A DNA stretch of 64,000 nucleotides, taken from the NCBI RefSeq assembly GCF_015679325.1, contig NZ_JADPVI010000001.1, positions 558,001 through 622,000 on the forward strand, read 5' to 3'. The translations under genes were made by a program, and so were the position numbers. The stretch comes from Kaistella gelatinilytica. Its GTDB lineage: Bacteria; Bacteroidota; Bacteroidia; Flavobacteriales; Weeksellaceae. Positions 37,601 through 45,284 of the stretch are shown in pieces (position 1 is the first letter of the stretch; every line of letters starts with the position of its first letter). The notes under the pieces are model-generated. The model saw nothing but the letters and a program-made list of their open reading frames with translations, made no database searches and was not told the DNA's origin.

Positions 37601-38166
37601 TAAATAAACCCGGGAATTATTCAGTCGAATTAACGAACTTGAGCGGTTGTAAGTACACTCATAATTTTATTGTTTCTGATGAAAATCAGCCTAAAATTGA
37701 AGTGATCAATCAAACCAATAATTCAATTGAAGTTATTGCAAATGGTGGTGTAAAACCTTACAAATATTATTTTAATGGCGTTCCACAAACTTCGAATATT
37801 TTATCTAATCCAACCGATCGGTCTTATGTAATTCAGGTAGAATCTGCAACCGAATGTTTTGGTCCGCCAAAAACCGTTTATTTTATTAAAATAAATAATG
37901 CCTTCACGCCCAATGCCGACGGAATTAATGATGTTTGGAAAGTTGAAGATCTGGATAAAATGCAGGAAGTTTCCATCATCATTATTGACAGGAACGGAAC
38001 CAAAGTTTTCGAGTCTACCAATCCAAATAAAACGGAATGGGACGGAAAACTGAATGGCAGAGCTTTACCAACTTCTTCGTACTGGTATATTATTTCCTGG
38101 TATGATGCGGTTACTCAAAAAACGGAGCAACGCCAAGGTTGGATCTTGTTGAAAAACAGAAGCTAG
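34609..38166 (+). CDS. Large secreted protein with type B T9SS sorting domain (gliding motility-associated C-terminal domain)
   Basis: 1185 residues. Signal peptide MRNFSVVLFLFSFLLGHTQ. The first ~300 residues have a lectin/jelly-roll-like region (PIGFNFSFYGKNYSKVVAGSNGRLVF, in part). The middle consists of several Ig-like or adhesin-like repeats with paired Cys. The last ~90 residues are the T9SS type B domain: NAFTPNADGINDVWKVE, then IIDRNGTKVFES, WDGKLNGRALP and WYIISW. It is expected to be exported by the type IX system and attached to or released from the cell surface. An adhesin-like role is inferred. Confidence 0.85.
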   Translation: MRNFSVVLFLFSFLLGHTQTVNLFNPADNVAYPSQLYFCNGEKFNLKVDAVATSTGDYAMTKDQPSNYPLTAGGTPITFSATGTDKFSTAFPIGFNFSFYGKNYSKVVAGSNGRLVFTNDAEIDNLKDINTYKDRTFSGITGYNTYSALPSTDYNKVFKNNTAQELNLAQIFFGYTDLIPKSQNSSVNYLYKNIVVGGVNALLVSFQNQIRSNGTGGFSSSTYSSSILLFEDGRVIIYVNNKIEDTYNAILGIQNDDASKFKVPAHSNVSYNYNNGPWKTEGVAWVFTPNQNLVPQFKWFQNATLLGETTNTLTAFAPNDGDVLKVEVTYRDSNGVQVGNAVSDQVTFKKIAKPVITTNGGSGCVSGVTMTVPNDPDLNFEWFRVGNTTVLGTGNSYYATQTGSYFARTSRKASPVCSVDSDPFTVNLNSTIPPFNANNVSLNYCDNTGASSRIINLYDYYPQGSNYTLVFMDGTTVIPNPANFVIAANTVKTLTINVNDAVSGCSINQNFSIRFDSVPAAVNNLAKKYCFGETTEDVSKYLSDLAGAGFAIFDYQYSTDGINYSTNSTVNINQFPKVWVKISPKNLSTGSCNTISTIIFTEDAKVVANAPTTQLAPQCASATQTFDLASLIPQINPDPNVTVTFHNSLSDAENGINPVTYNFRSGLNYTTLYIRVVNNLTSCVSPDHPAITILVYLKPKLLLNSITKKNCQGNTTFNLTQTASNLTDAQSPVTVNLEYYSTTGTLLTPGQILNYDANVFGVNPYIKLIYNTTCNDTVPFNLSYIPKPAATSNQILICEEVVYSLQNFQNSVISNPAQYTFVDASGNPLPASFDVTNLPKTVQFYIKDNLTGCISDVQSVTFIKGGNSALSNTQTDYTLCDDNFDGQTLFNLDSKKSAFTTDPDAVFEYFKDAAYTLSISANYTNDTPFAQTVYLRITLPGFCPSSAKINLIVNTPSKSSTLLPKYFICYNEKVLIDAGTENVSWKWSTGETTQTINLNKPGNYSVELTNLSGCKYTHNFIVSDENQPKIEVINQTNNSIEVIANGGVKPYKYYFNGVPQTSNILSNPTDRSYVIQVESATECFGPPKTVYFIKINNAFTPNADGINDVWKVEDLDKMQEVSIIIIDRNGTKVFESTNPNKTEWDGKLNGRALPTSSYWYIISWYDAVTQKTEQRQGWILLKNRS

Positions 38167-38399
38167 CAGAGATCAACTGTAAATTGTAATTTCAATTTTC
38201 AGCCTTTAAATACGGTAACTTATAAGTCGGATCTGATACAAAAATAATAGTTATCCACATTTCCACAACCATCAAATAAACTTGTGCAGGCAATAACTTT
38301 TCTTTATTTTCGTTGATTAAATGTGGAAATCATTCTCGGCATTTAATGCCTTGATCTTCCATACGATTAATTCTAAAACTTTCCGAAAATCAGGATTAA

Positions 38400-41363
38400 A
38401 TGAATTCAAAAAAAATCTTAATTGCGACAGCAATATTCTATTTCGGCTTATCCGAAGCTCAACAATCTCAATATTTCAGCGACCGCGAAAACTACCGTTT
38501 CAATCTCGCCGAAAATCTTTACCAGAACAAAATTTATAACGCCTCTCAGTTTGAGTACGCCCGACAGTATTTCTATAACGAAAATCTTTCAAATTCTAAA
38601 AAAGAAGCAGCTCAGTTTTTCGATAATGTCATCGGCGTTATTTTACGAAAAAATCATGCTGAAGAAGGTTTAGATGCTTTCATCAAAGAATATCCAAACT
38701 CAGCGTATTTTGCTCAGGCCAATTTACCTTTGGCAGATTTTTATCTGGCTCAAAAGGATTTTGAAAAAGCGCTGGAAACTTTGAAAAAAGTAAATCAATA
38801 CCAACTTTCAAAACAGGAAAATACGCAGTATATCATGAAACTCGGTTATGCGAAATTCATGACCGGCGATTCGCAGGGTGCGATTGAAGCCTTAGAAGAA
38901 GCCTATAAGACAAGTGAAGGTTCCGATAAAAACGACATTGGTTATATGTTGGGACATCTTTATTATGCTGATGGACAAAATGATAAAGCCTTTACTTATT
39001 TCGACCAAATTAAAGACAACGAGAAATATGCGCGCGTTGTAAAACCTTATTATGTACAGCTTTACTTTAATAACAAAGATTATGATAAGGCGATCGCAGA
39101 AGGAAATGCTTTACTTAACGAAAATATTTCCGCTGATTATAAAGCCGAAGTCCACAAGATGATCGGTGAAAGTTATTTCATGAAAGGCGATTACAGTTCT
39201 GCTTATCCGCATTTAAAAATTTATCTGGAAAGTAAAGGAACTCCGTCTGAAAGTGATTTGTACGAAATGGGATTTGTTTCGGCACATTTGAAGAAATACG
39301 ATGAAGCGGTTTCTTATTACAATCAACTTTTGAACAGCAATTCTGCGACTTCACAAAACGCATATTACCAATTAGGAAACGCTTATTTTGAAGTCGGTAA
39401 AAAACAGGAAGCACTTTCTGCCTTTCGTTCGGCGTATCAAATGACGTACGACCCAAAAGTTCAGCAACTTGCTCATTTGCAATACGCAAAGTTGAGTTAT
39501 GAATTGGGGAACCCTTTTGAATCTGCATCTACAGTGATTCAAAGTTATATTTCAAAATATCCAAACAGTCCTGATACAAAGGAAATGAAATCACTTTTGG
39601 TGAAATCTTATTTGTATTCCGGCGATTATAAAGGAACTTTGGCAGCGATCGATAAAATGCCGAATTCCACTCCGGAGACGAATAAAGTTGATCAGGAAGT
39701 TTCATTTTTAATCGGTACCGAAGAATTTAATAAAGGGAATTTAGATGCTGCAGAAAAATATTTCCTGCGAAGTTTAGAATTTAACATCAATAAAGAATTC
39801 AACACGAGAGCAACGTATTGGTTGGCTCAAACGTATTATCAAAAAGGAAATTATCCTTCCGCGATCACGCGTTTTGAAAAATTAAAAAGCGAAAACTTTT
39901 TAGAGAAGCAACAGCTGAATTACGATCTGGGTTATGCTTATTTTAAATCAAAGAAATTCGACAAAGCGAAACAGTATTTCGAAGCTTATTTGAAAGACCC
40001 GAAACCGGCATTTAAAAATGATGCAGAACTTCGTTTAGCTGATACTTATTACGCGAATAATGATCTGAATGAAGCGATCGCCATTTACGATAAAACCGAA
40101 AATGCTGATGATTACACCATGTTCCAAAAAGCAATGGCTCTAGGTTTCAAAGGTGATACGGTTGCGAAAATCGCAGAACTGAAGAAATTGCTAACTCAAT
40201 ATAAAAACTCAGAATATTTTGACGATGCACAATATGAAATTGGAACTTCTTATGCAGCAAATGACGATTTCAAAAGCTCCAATGATTATTTCACACAAGT
40301 TATTAAAACAAGTACTGATAAGGATTTGGTAGCGAATGCTCAAATTTATCGTGCTCAGAATTACATTGATCAGAATGAAGATGCGAAAGCTTTATCTGAA
40401 TTAAAGTCCCTTGGAAATCAATATAAAAATACCGCGTTTGCAAGTAAAATTGTTCAGGCAGCCCGACCAATTTTCACTAAAAATAATGATGTTTCAGGTT
40501 ACCAGAATTTTGCTCAAAGTTTAGGCGTAAGAATCGATGCTTCAGAAATTGATGAAATCAATTTGAATACGGCGAAATCTTACTATGCCAGCAAAGAATA
40601 CCAAAAAGCCATTCCGCTTTTTGAAAAATATTTAACGCAAAATCCAACCGGAGAAGGTTTGTATCAGGCGCAATATGAATTGGGTGAAAGTTATTTCCAA
40701 ACGAATAATTCTACAAAAGCCTTGTTGGTTTTACAGGATGTTGCGAATGTGCAGAACGATTATCAGGAAGATGCGCAGACCAGAATTACGCAGATTTATT
40801 TAGCGCAGAATAATACCAATGAAGCGAAGAAATATTTAGTATCGCTATCTAATTCTACGAATGTGAATGTTAAAAACTTTGCGAATGTAGAGTTAATGAA
40901 AATTTATTCTGATGAAAAAGATTTTAAGAAATCAGAAATGCTGGCTGATCTCGTTTTACAAAATCCTAAAAATTCAGCTTCAGTAAATGAACTTGCGAAA
41001 GTTATTAAAGCCAGAAGTTTGATGAACAATGGAAAAGACAACGAGGCGAAAACTGCGTACACGGCTTTAGAAAAATCTTCAAATACCGAAGTTGCAGCGG
41101 AAGCTTTATATGCGAAAGCCTTTTATCAAAACAAAGGAAAAGCCTTTAAATCATCGAATGAAACGATTTTCAAACTGGCCAATAATTATGCGTCCGAAGA
41201 ATATTGGGGTGCGAAATCGTTGGTTTTAATGGTAAAAAATTATATCGGTTTGAAAGATAATTATCAGGCAAGTTATACCGCCGATCAGATTGTCGCCAAT
41301 TACGGTGATTTCCCGGAGATTGTTGCAGAAGCAAAGGATTTAAAAAAACAAATTAAGAAATAA
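38400..41363 (+). CDS. Periplasmic TPR-repeat protein, 987 residues
   Basis: Signal peptide (MNSKKILIATAIFYFGLSEAQ). The rest is an almost continuous array of tetratricopeptide-type helices, e.g. YSSAYPHLKIYLESKG, YDEAVSYYNQLLNSN, KKQEALSAFRSAYQM, with the usual Ala/Gly/Tyr spacing through the end. No enzymatic domain. Together with the following beta-barrel gene (41429) this pair recurs in flavobacteria and is presumably an envelope scaffold. Confidence 0.85.
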   Translation: MNSKKILIATAIFYFGLSEAQQSQYFSDRENYRFNLAENLYQNKIYNASQFEYARQYFYNENLSNSKKEAAQFFDNVIGVILRKNHAEEGLDAFIKEYPNSAYFAQANLPLADFYLAQKDFEKALETLKKVNQYQLSKQENTQYIMKLGYAKFMTGDSQGAIEALEEAYKTSEGSDKNDIGYMLGHLYYADGQNDKAFTYFDQIKDNEKYARVVKPYYVQLYFNNKDYDKAIAEGNALLNENISADYKAEVHKMIGESYFMKGDYSSAYPHLKIYLESKGTPSESDLYEMGFVSAHLKKYDEAVSYYNQLLNSNSATSQNAYYQLGNAYFEVGKKQEALSAFRSAYQMTYDPKVQQLAHLQYAKLSYELGNPFESASTVIQSYISKYPNSPDTKEMKSLLVKSYLYSGDYKGTLAAIDKMPNSTPETNKVDQEVSFLIGTEEFNKGNLDAAEKYFLRSLEFNINKEFNTRATYWLAQTYYQKGNYPSAITRFEKLKSENFLEKQQLNYDLGYAYFKSKKFDKAKQYFEAYLKDPKPAFKNDAELRLADTYYANNDLNEAIAIYDKTENADDYTMFQKAMALGFKGDTVAKIAELKKLLTQYKNSEYFDDAQYEIGTSYAANDDFKSSNDYFTQVIKTSTDKDLVANAQIYRAQNYIDQNEDAKALSELKSLGNQYKNTAFASKIVQAARPIFTKNNDVSGYQNFAQSLGVRIDASEIDEINLNTAKSYYASKEYQKAIPLFEKYLTQNPTGEGLYQAQYELGESYFQTNNSTKALLVLQDVANVQNDYQEDAQTRITQIYLAQNNTNEAKKYLVSLSNSTNVNVKNFANVELMKIYSDEKDFKKSEMLADLVLQNPKNSASVNELAKVIKARSLMNNGKDNEAKTAYTALEKSSNTEVAAEALYAKAFYQNKGKAFKSSNETIFKLANNYASEEYWGAKSLVLMVKNYIGLKDNYQASYTADQIVANYGDFPEIVAEAKDLKKQIKK

Positions 41364-41428
41364 AACTTTAATGTAAAACGTAGAATGTAAATGCATTTTT
41401 GGGATTTTTACATAAATACAAAATATCA

Positions 41429-43204
41429 ATGAACAAACGATTTCAAATATTATCGCTGTTATTTTTAGGATTTTCGCAGTTTGCGTTTTCCCAGATCAAA
41501 GACGAAAAATTGATTTTGGACAGAAAACGGGAACCTGAAGTAAAGAAAATCGAGAAGAAGAAAACTTCTATCGAAGCAGAAAAAAATTATCCACCTGAAG
41601 AAAAGTCTGCAAATCCGCCAACTTACGATATTACCAATGTTCCGGCGTCTTCAGATTTTAAAACTTCAATTATTCAGGGTGAAGACATTTCGCCGAAATT
41701 TGATGCAGAATATCAGGACAATTATTTTCAACTCGGAATGGGGAATTACGGTAAAATTCTTGCCGACGGAAATATTTCTACGAAATTAGAAAACGGAATG
41801 GAGGTAGGCGGAGATGTTCATTTCCTTTCTACCAATGGTTTGCGTAAAGTTTATGACTGGAATTCCAAACAAAGTACTGCGAATGTAGGTTTATTTCTAA
41901 ACTCTTACGGAGAAAAAGGAAAATTGAGTGTTAGTGCTGATTATGGTTTAAATGATTATAATTATTACGGGATTTACGCTTTGACGCCGGCTTCAAATGA
42001 CGTCGATCTGCAGCAAAAAACCAATCGTATCAAAGTGAATGGTTACTATGATTTTTATTCAAATGAAATTTTAAATGATGTTCGCCTGAAATCATCTTTC
42101 CTAAGTGATCATTTTGGTTCTAAAGAAAATCAGGCAGAAGTTTTGGTGAATTTATCAAAGCATGGGGTAGAAATGCCGAGTTTCGATGATGTAAAGTTTA
42201 ATGCTGATTTAGGATTGAATTTAGAAACGGTGAAAACAGATTTTGATTTACTCGATAAAAATTCTTCTCAATTTTTGAATGCTACTTTAGCTCCGAAAAT
42301 GACTTTCCTTAAAGGGAAATCGTACTTAATGATCGGTTCTGATTTCTCCTTTTTAAATGCTAAAAATTCAAATTTAATTTTAGCTGAACAGGTAAGAAAT
42401 AATAAAACCTATTGGTTTCCGAAAGCTGAATTACAGTTTGCCGCAGCTGATGAATTCAAGTTTTACGCAGGAATTACGGGTGGTTTAAAATTAAATTCTT
42501 ACGCCGATCTATTGGAGCAGAATCCTTATTTGGTTTCCGATCAGGAATTGCGTGCGACGGAAACGAAATATAAATTCTATTTTGGTTTGCGTGGTGATAT
42601 TGATCAGAATATTAAATATGATTTCAGCGCAGGATTCGGAAAAATGAATGATATCCTTTTCTTTAAAGCGAATGATCTGTTCAATAGTACGGTCGATTAT
42701 AATCGTCCGGCTTATGATTTTGCGAATACTTTTTCTTCTGTTTACGACAATGGAACTGTAAGTGAAGCAAAAGCGAGTGTACAATATTTTCCTTTGGCAA
42801 ATTTGGCTGTAGATGCTGAAGTCAATTTTGAGAAATATTTGCTCGATAATTATGAAAATATTTTTAATAAACCTTTAGTTAGAGCAAGTTTAGGAGCAAA
42901 ATACTCGATGTTGGATAAGAAATTGAACTTAGGAGCGAAAGCTATTTTTGCGACAGATCAAACGACAAACTCTTTTGAGTTGAATAATGGTGGCATTAAT
43001 TCAAACGTATTTATTTCTTCAGAAAACAGAAATGATAAAGTTGGTGGATTTGCTGATTTAAATTTGTCTGCAGAGTACAAAGTTCATAAAAATTTCAGTA
43101 TTTTTGCACTCGGAAATAATTTACTCAACACCCAGTATCAAACTTACAAAGGTTATAAAGTTTTGGGAGCGCAGATTTTGGGCGGTGTTAAAATTAGTTT
43201 CTAA
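41429..43204 (+). CDS. TonB-receptor-like outer membrane beta-barrel without a plug domain
   Basis: 591 residues from ATG 41429, with signal peptide MNKRFQILSLLFLGFSQFAFSQ. After a charged Lys/Glu/Pro-rich linker (25-60) the remainder alternates as amphipathic strands ending with the aromatic-terminated LGGVKISF, the usual last strand of an outer membrane barrel. The plug domain and TonB box of standard receptors are not evident. It follows the TPR gene after 65 nt; a shared operon is likely. Role unknown; perhaps a channel or anchor for the TPR protein. Confidence 0.75.
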   Translation: MNKRFQILSLLFLGFSQFAFSQIKDEKLILDRKREPEVKKIEKKKTSIEAEKNYPPEEKSANPPTYDITNVPASSDFKTSIIQGEDISPKFDAEYQDNYFQLGMGNYGKILADGNISTKLENGMEVGGDVHFLSTNGLRKVYDWNSKQSTANVGLFLNSYGEKGKLSVSADYGLNDYNYYGIYALTPASNDVDLQQKTNRIKVNGYYDFYSNEILNDVRLKSSFLSDHFGSKENQAEVLVNLSKHGVEMPSFDDVKFNADLGLNLETVKTDFDLLDKNSSQFLNATLAPKMTFLKGKSYLMIGSDFSFLNAKNSNLILAEQVRNNKTYWFPKAELQFAAADEFKFYAGITGGLKLNSYADLLEQNPYLVSDQELRATETKYKFYFGLRGDIDQNIKYDFSAGFGKMNDILFFKANDLFNSTVDYNRPAYDFANTFSSVYDNGTVSEAKASVQYFPLANLAVDAEVNFEKYLLDNYENIFNKPLVRASLGAKYSMLDKKLNLGAKAIFATDQTTNSFELNNGGINSNVFISSENRNDKVGGFADLNLSAEYKVHKNFSIFALGNNLLNTQYQTYKGYKVLGAQILGGVKISF

Positions 43205-43280
43205 ATATGAGTAATAAGCAATAGGTAATGAGTAATTTTAGATTGCTTAGTACTAATTATATATTGCTTATAAAGAAAAT

Positions 43281-43354
43281 GGCTGCGTAGTTCAACTGGA
43301 TAGAATTTCGGATTTCGGCTCCGAAGGTTACAGGTTCGAACCCTGTCGCGGTCA
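43281..43354 (+). tRNA. tRNA-Arg (anticodon UCG)
   Basis: Acceptor stem GGCTGCG pairs with CGCGGTC (two G-U pairs). D-arm GTTC...GAAT, anticodon stem TCGGA/TCCGA with loop TTTCGGC, so anticodon TCG at positions 34-36. T-arm ACAGG-TTCGAAC-CCTGT. Discriminator A73; the CCA is not encoded. A terminator follows at once. Confidence 0.9.
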
Positions 43355-43392
43355 CAAAAAAAGGATAAAATTAATTTTTTATCCTTTTTTGT
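43355..43392 (+). terminator. Terminator after tRNA-Arg
   Basis: Inverted repeat AAAAAAGGATAAAA/TTTTATCCTTTTTT with a 6-nt loop and T run. Confidence 0.75.
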
Positions 43393-43550
43393 TTTTAGAA
43401 TTCAAGTTGGGCAATCCTCAATTAAATAAGAAGATGTAAAAAAAAACAGCAAAACTTATAAAAGCTCTGCCGTTTCTAATTTCAATTAAATCTCCTGATC
43501 GATTTAATCTTCTATATATAATGATGTGTTTCTAAATAATCTGACCTGAA

Positions 43551-43973
43551 TTAATTATTGGTCACTGCAAGTTTAACCTCAATATTATTTCTGGTTGCGT
43601 TCGAGTAAGGACAAACCTGATGTGCTTGTTCTGTCAACGACTGCGCTTCTTCTAAAGAAACACCGGGAACATTTACATCTAATTCTACCGCTAACCCAAA
43701 ACCGCCGTTTTCAATTTGACCAATGCTCACTTTTGCTTTCACTGTAGTTTCGCCGGTTTCAATTTTTGATTTTTTGATCATCAAGTTTAAAGCACTGTCA
43801 AAACAGGCCGAATAACCTGCTGCGAAAAGCATTTCAGGATTTGTAAATTCATCGCTTGCGCCACCCAAAGCTTTTGGAGTTCTAACATCTAATTCTAAAA
43901 TTCCGTTTTCACTTTTAACTTTTCCGTCGCGTCCGCCTTTTGCCGTGACGCTTGTTGTATATAATGTTTTCAT
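43551..43973 (-). CDS. ohr: Organic hydroperoxide reductase (Ohr/OsmC family)
   Basis: 140 residues. Catalytic Cys57 in GYSACFDSALN and Cys121 in HQVCPYSNATRNN, both typical of Ohr. It reduces organic peroxides using lipoylated proteins. Last gene of the nitroreductase-ohrR-ohr operon, 4 nt after ohrR. Confidence 0.93.
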   Translation of the reverse strand: MKTLYTTSVTAKGGRDGKVKSENGILELDVRTPKALGGASDEFTNPEMLFAAGYSACFDSALNLMIKKSKIETGETTVKAKVSIGQIENGGFGLAVELDVNVPGVSLEEAQSLTEQAHQVCPYSNATRNNIEVKLAVTNN

Positions 43974-43977
43974 TTTT

Positions 43978-44415
43978 TTATTTTTCTATAATTTGCATTA
44001 ATTTAGTCACTGTTTCTTTCAATTCTACAAGATCTTCTTCAGTTAAATTGAGTTTTTCCTGCATTTTTCCAGGGATGATACAGGCTTTTTTTTGAAGCTG
44101 ATTTCCTTCTTCTGTCAGAAATACTTCTACCACGCGTTCATCTTCTTTTTTTCGATGTCTGATGATGTAGGATTTTGCCTCAAGTCTCTTTAATAGAGGC
44201 GTCAAAGTTCCGCTGTCTAAATACAATTTTTCTCCGATTTGATTGACGGTCAATCTCTCATATTCCCAAAGAACCATCATCACTAAATACTGAGAATATG
44301 TGATGTCTAATTCCTCTAAAAAAGGACGGTACATTCCCGTAATTTCTTTTGCGATCACGTAAAACGGAAAGCACAACTGGTCGCTTAATTTCGGGGTATC
44401 TTGATTTTCCATCAT
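43978..44415 (-). CDS. ohrR: MarR-family peroxide regulator OhrR
   Basis: 145 residues. MarR winged helix with EYERLTVNQIGEKLYLDSGTLTPLLKRLEAKSYI (in part) and RHRKKEDERVVEVFLTEEG. The redox-sensing Cys15 lies in QLCFPFYV, the position of Cys15 in well-studied OhrR proteins. It represses by binding inverted repeats; the repeat upstream of the operon (45126-45149) closely resembles OhrR boxes, which supports feedback control of this operon. Confidence 0.88.
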   Translation of the reverse strand: MMENQDTPKLSDQLCFPFYVIAKEITGMYRPFLEELDITYSQYLVMMVLWEYERLTVNQIGEKLYLDSGTLTPLLKRLEAKSYIIRHRKKEDERVVEVFLTEEGNQLQKKACIIPGKMQEKLNLTEEDLVELKETVTKLMQIIEK

Positions 44416-44444
44416 TTGAAATTGAAAAAATTAAGTATCTAAAA

Positions 44445-45077
44445 TTATTTTCTGATGATAAATTCCTCCATCGGAATTCTCACTTTCTTCATGTGTGAAA
44501 GGTAATCTTTCTCCAGATCTCTGTAACCAAGATAGAGTAAAGTTACACTTCTTAAACCGAGTTCTTTCAAACCTAACATTTCGTCAACTACTTCATTGCT
44601 AAAACCTTCTGCGGGAGTACTGTCAATTTTAAGTTCTGCAGCTTGAGCCATGGCTAAACCCAGAGCAATATAAGTTTGTCTTGCAGTGTGTGCAAAATGT
44701 TCTTCTTTCGTTTGACCGTTGTATAATTCTTTGATTTGATCGGTATAAGAACCAAATCTTCCTCTTGGTAAATCTCTCACATCGGTGTGATGATCATAAA
44801 CTTTGTCAATTTTTGCATCCGAATAGCTATCCCAAGCTGCAAAAACTAAAACCTGCGAACAGTCTTTCATCACCTCGGGATTCAATGCACCTTGAACCAT
44901 TTTCTCTTTTAGTTCCTGATTTTCAACCACAATAACACGAAAAGGTTGAAGACCTGAAGAAGTTGGAGCCAATCTCGCCGCTTCTAATATTTTATTAAGA
45001 TCTTCTGATGAAACTTTTTTAGTGGAGTCGTAAGCTTTTACAGCGTGTCTCCATTTTAAATCTTCTATTAATGACAT
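44445..45077 (-). CDS. NAD(P)H-dependent nitroreductase
   Basis: 210 residues from ATG 45077 (an in-frame ATG at 45128 would lie within the promoter). Nitroreductase fold signs: MSLIEDLKWRHAVKAYD, LEAARLAPTSSGLQPFRV, and FAHTARQTYIALGLAMAQAAEL. FMN-dependent reduction of nitro compounds or quinones. It is the first gene of an operon with ohrR and ohr, tying it to peroxide stress. Confidence 0.88.
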   Translation of the reverse strand: MSLIEDLKWRHAVKAYDSTKKVSSEDLNKILEAARLAPTSSGLQPFRVIVVENQELKEKMVQGALNPEVMKDCSQVLVFAAWDSYSDAKIDKVYDHHTDVRDLPRGRFGSYTDQIKELYNGQTKEEHFAHTARQTYIALGLAMAQAAELKIDSTPAEGFSNEVVDEMLGLKELGLRSVTLLYLGYRDLEKDYLSHMKKVRIPMEEFIIRK

Positions 45078-45112
45078 GTACTTTAAATTATTTTTGTTCG
45101 TATTTGGAATTG

Positions 45113-45143
45113 CAAATATAGTAAACAATTAAATTGTACACAA
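45113..45143 (-). promoter_or_regulatory. Promoter of the nitroreductase-ohrR-ohr operon
   Basis: On the minus strand: TTG at 45143-45141, exactly 20 nt spacer, then TATATTTG (45120-45113), a full Bacteroidota -33/-7 pair. The -7 box ends 35 nt before the start codon. The OhrR-like palindrome overlaps the spacer and the -33 element. Confidence 0.7.
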
Positions 45144-45149
45144 TTTAAT
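45126..45149. promoter_or_regulatory. Putative OhrR operator
   Basis: Perfect inverted repeat of half-site ATTAAATTGT (45128-45137) and ACAATTTAAT (45140-45149) with AC between; a nested shorter palindrome ACAATTAAATTGT starts at 45126. Bacillus OhrR boxes read TACAATT-AATTGTA, which is very similar. It sits between the -33 and -7 elements. Confidence 0.7.
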
Positions 45150-45284
45150 AGTAAATATTTTATTTAATCTTTTTTAATTAAGAAGAAGGCAGAAAAGCTT
45201 AATAAATTTTTTTCGTGAAAATAGGGTGTTTTCGCCCCCAAATTACGTGACGAAATTTCTTAAATTCGCCGTAACACAAATTAC

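Noticed and set aside
38321..38539. 72-codon frame before and into the TPR gene
   Set aside because: It overlaps the start of the TPR gene in another frame and has no signal or motif.
43281..43354. Integrated element at tRNA-Arg
   Set aside because: No integrase, phage gene or repeated 3' tRNA fragment is visible near it; the flanks are ordinary chromosomal genes.
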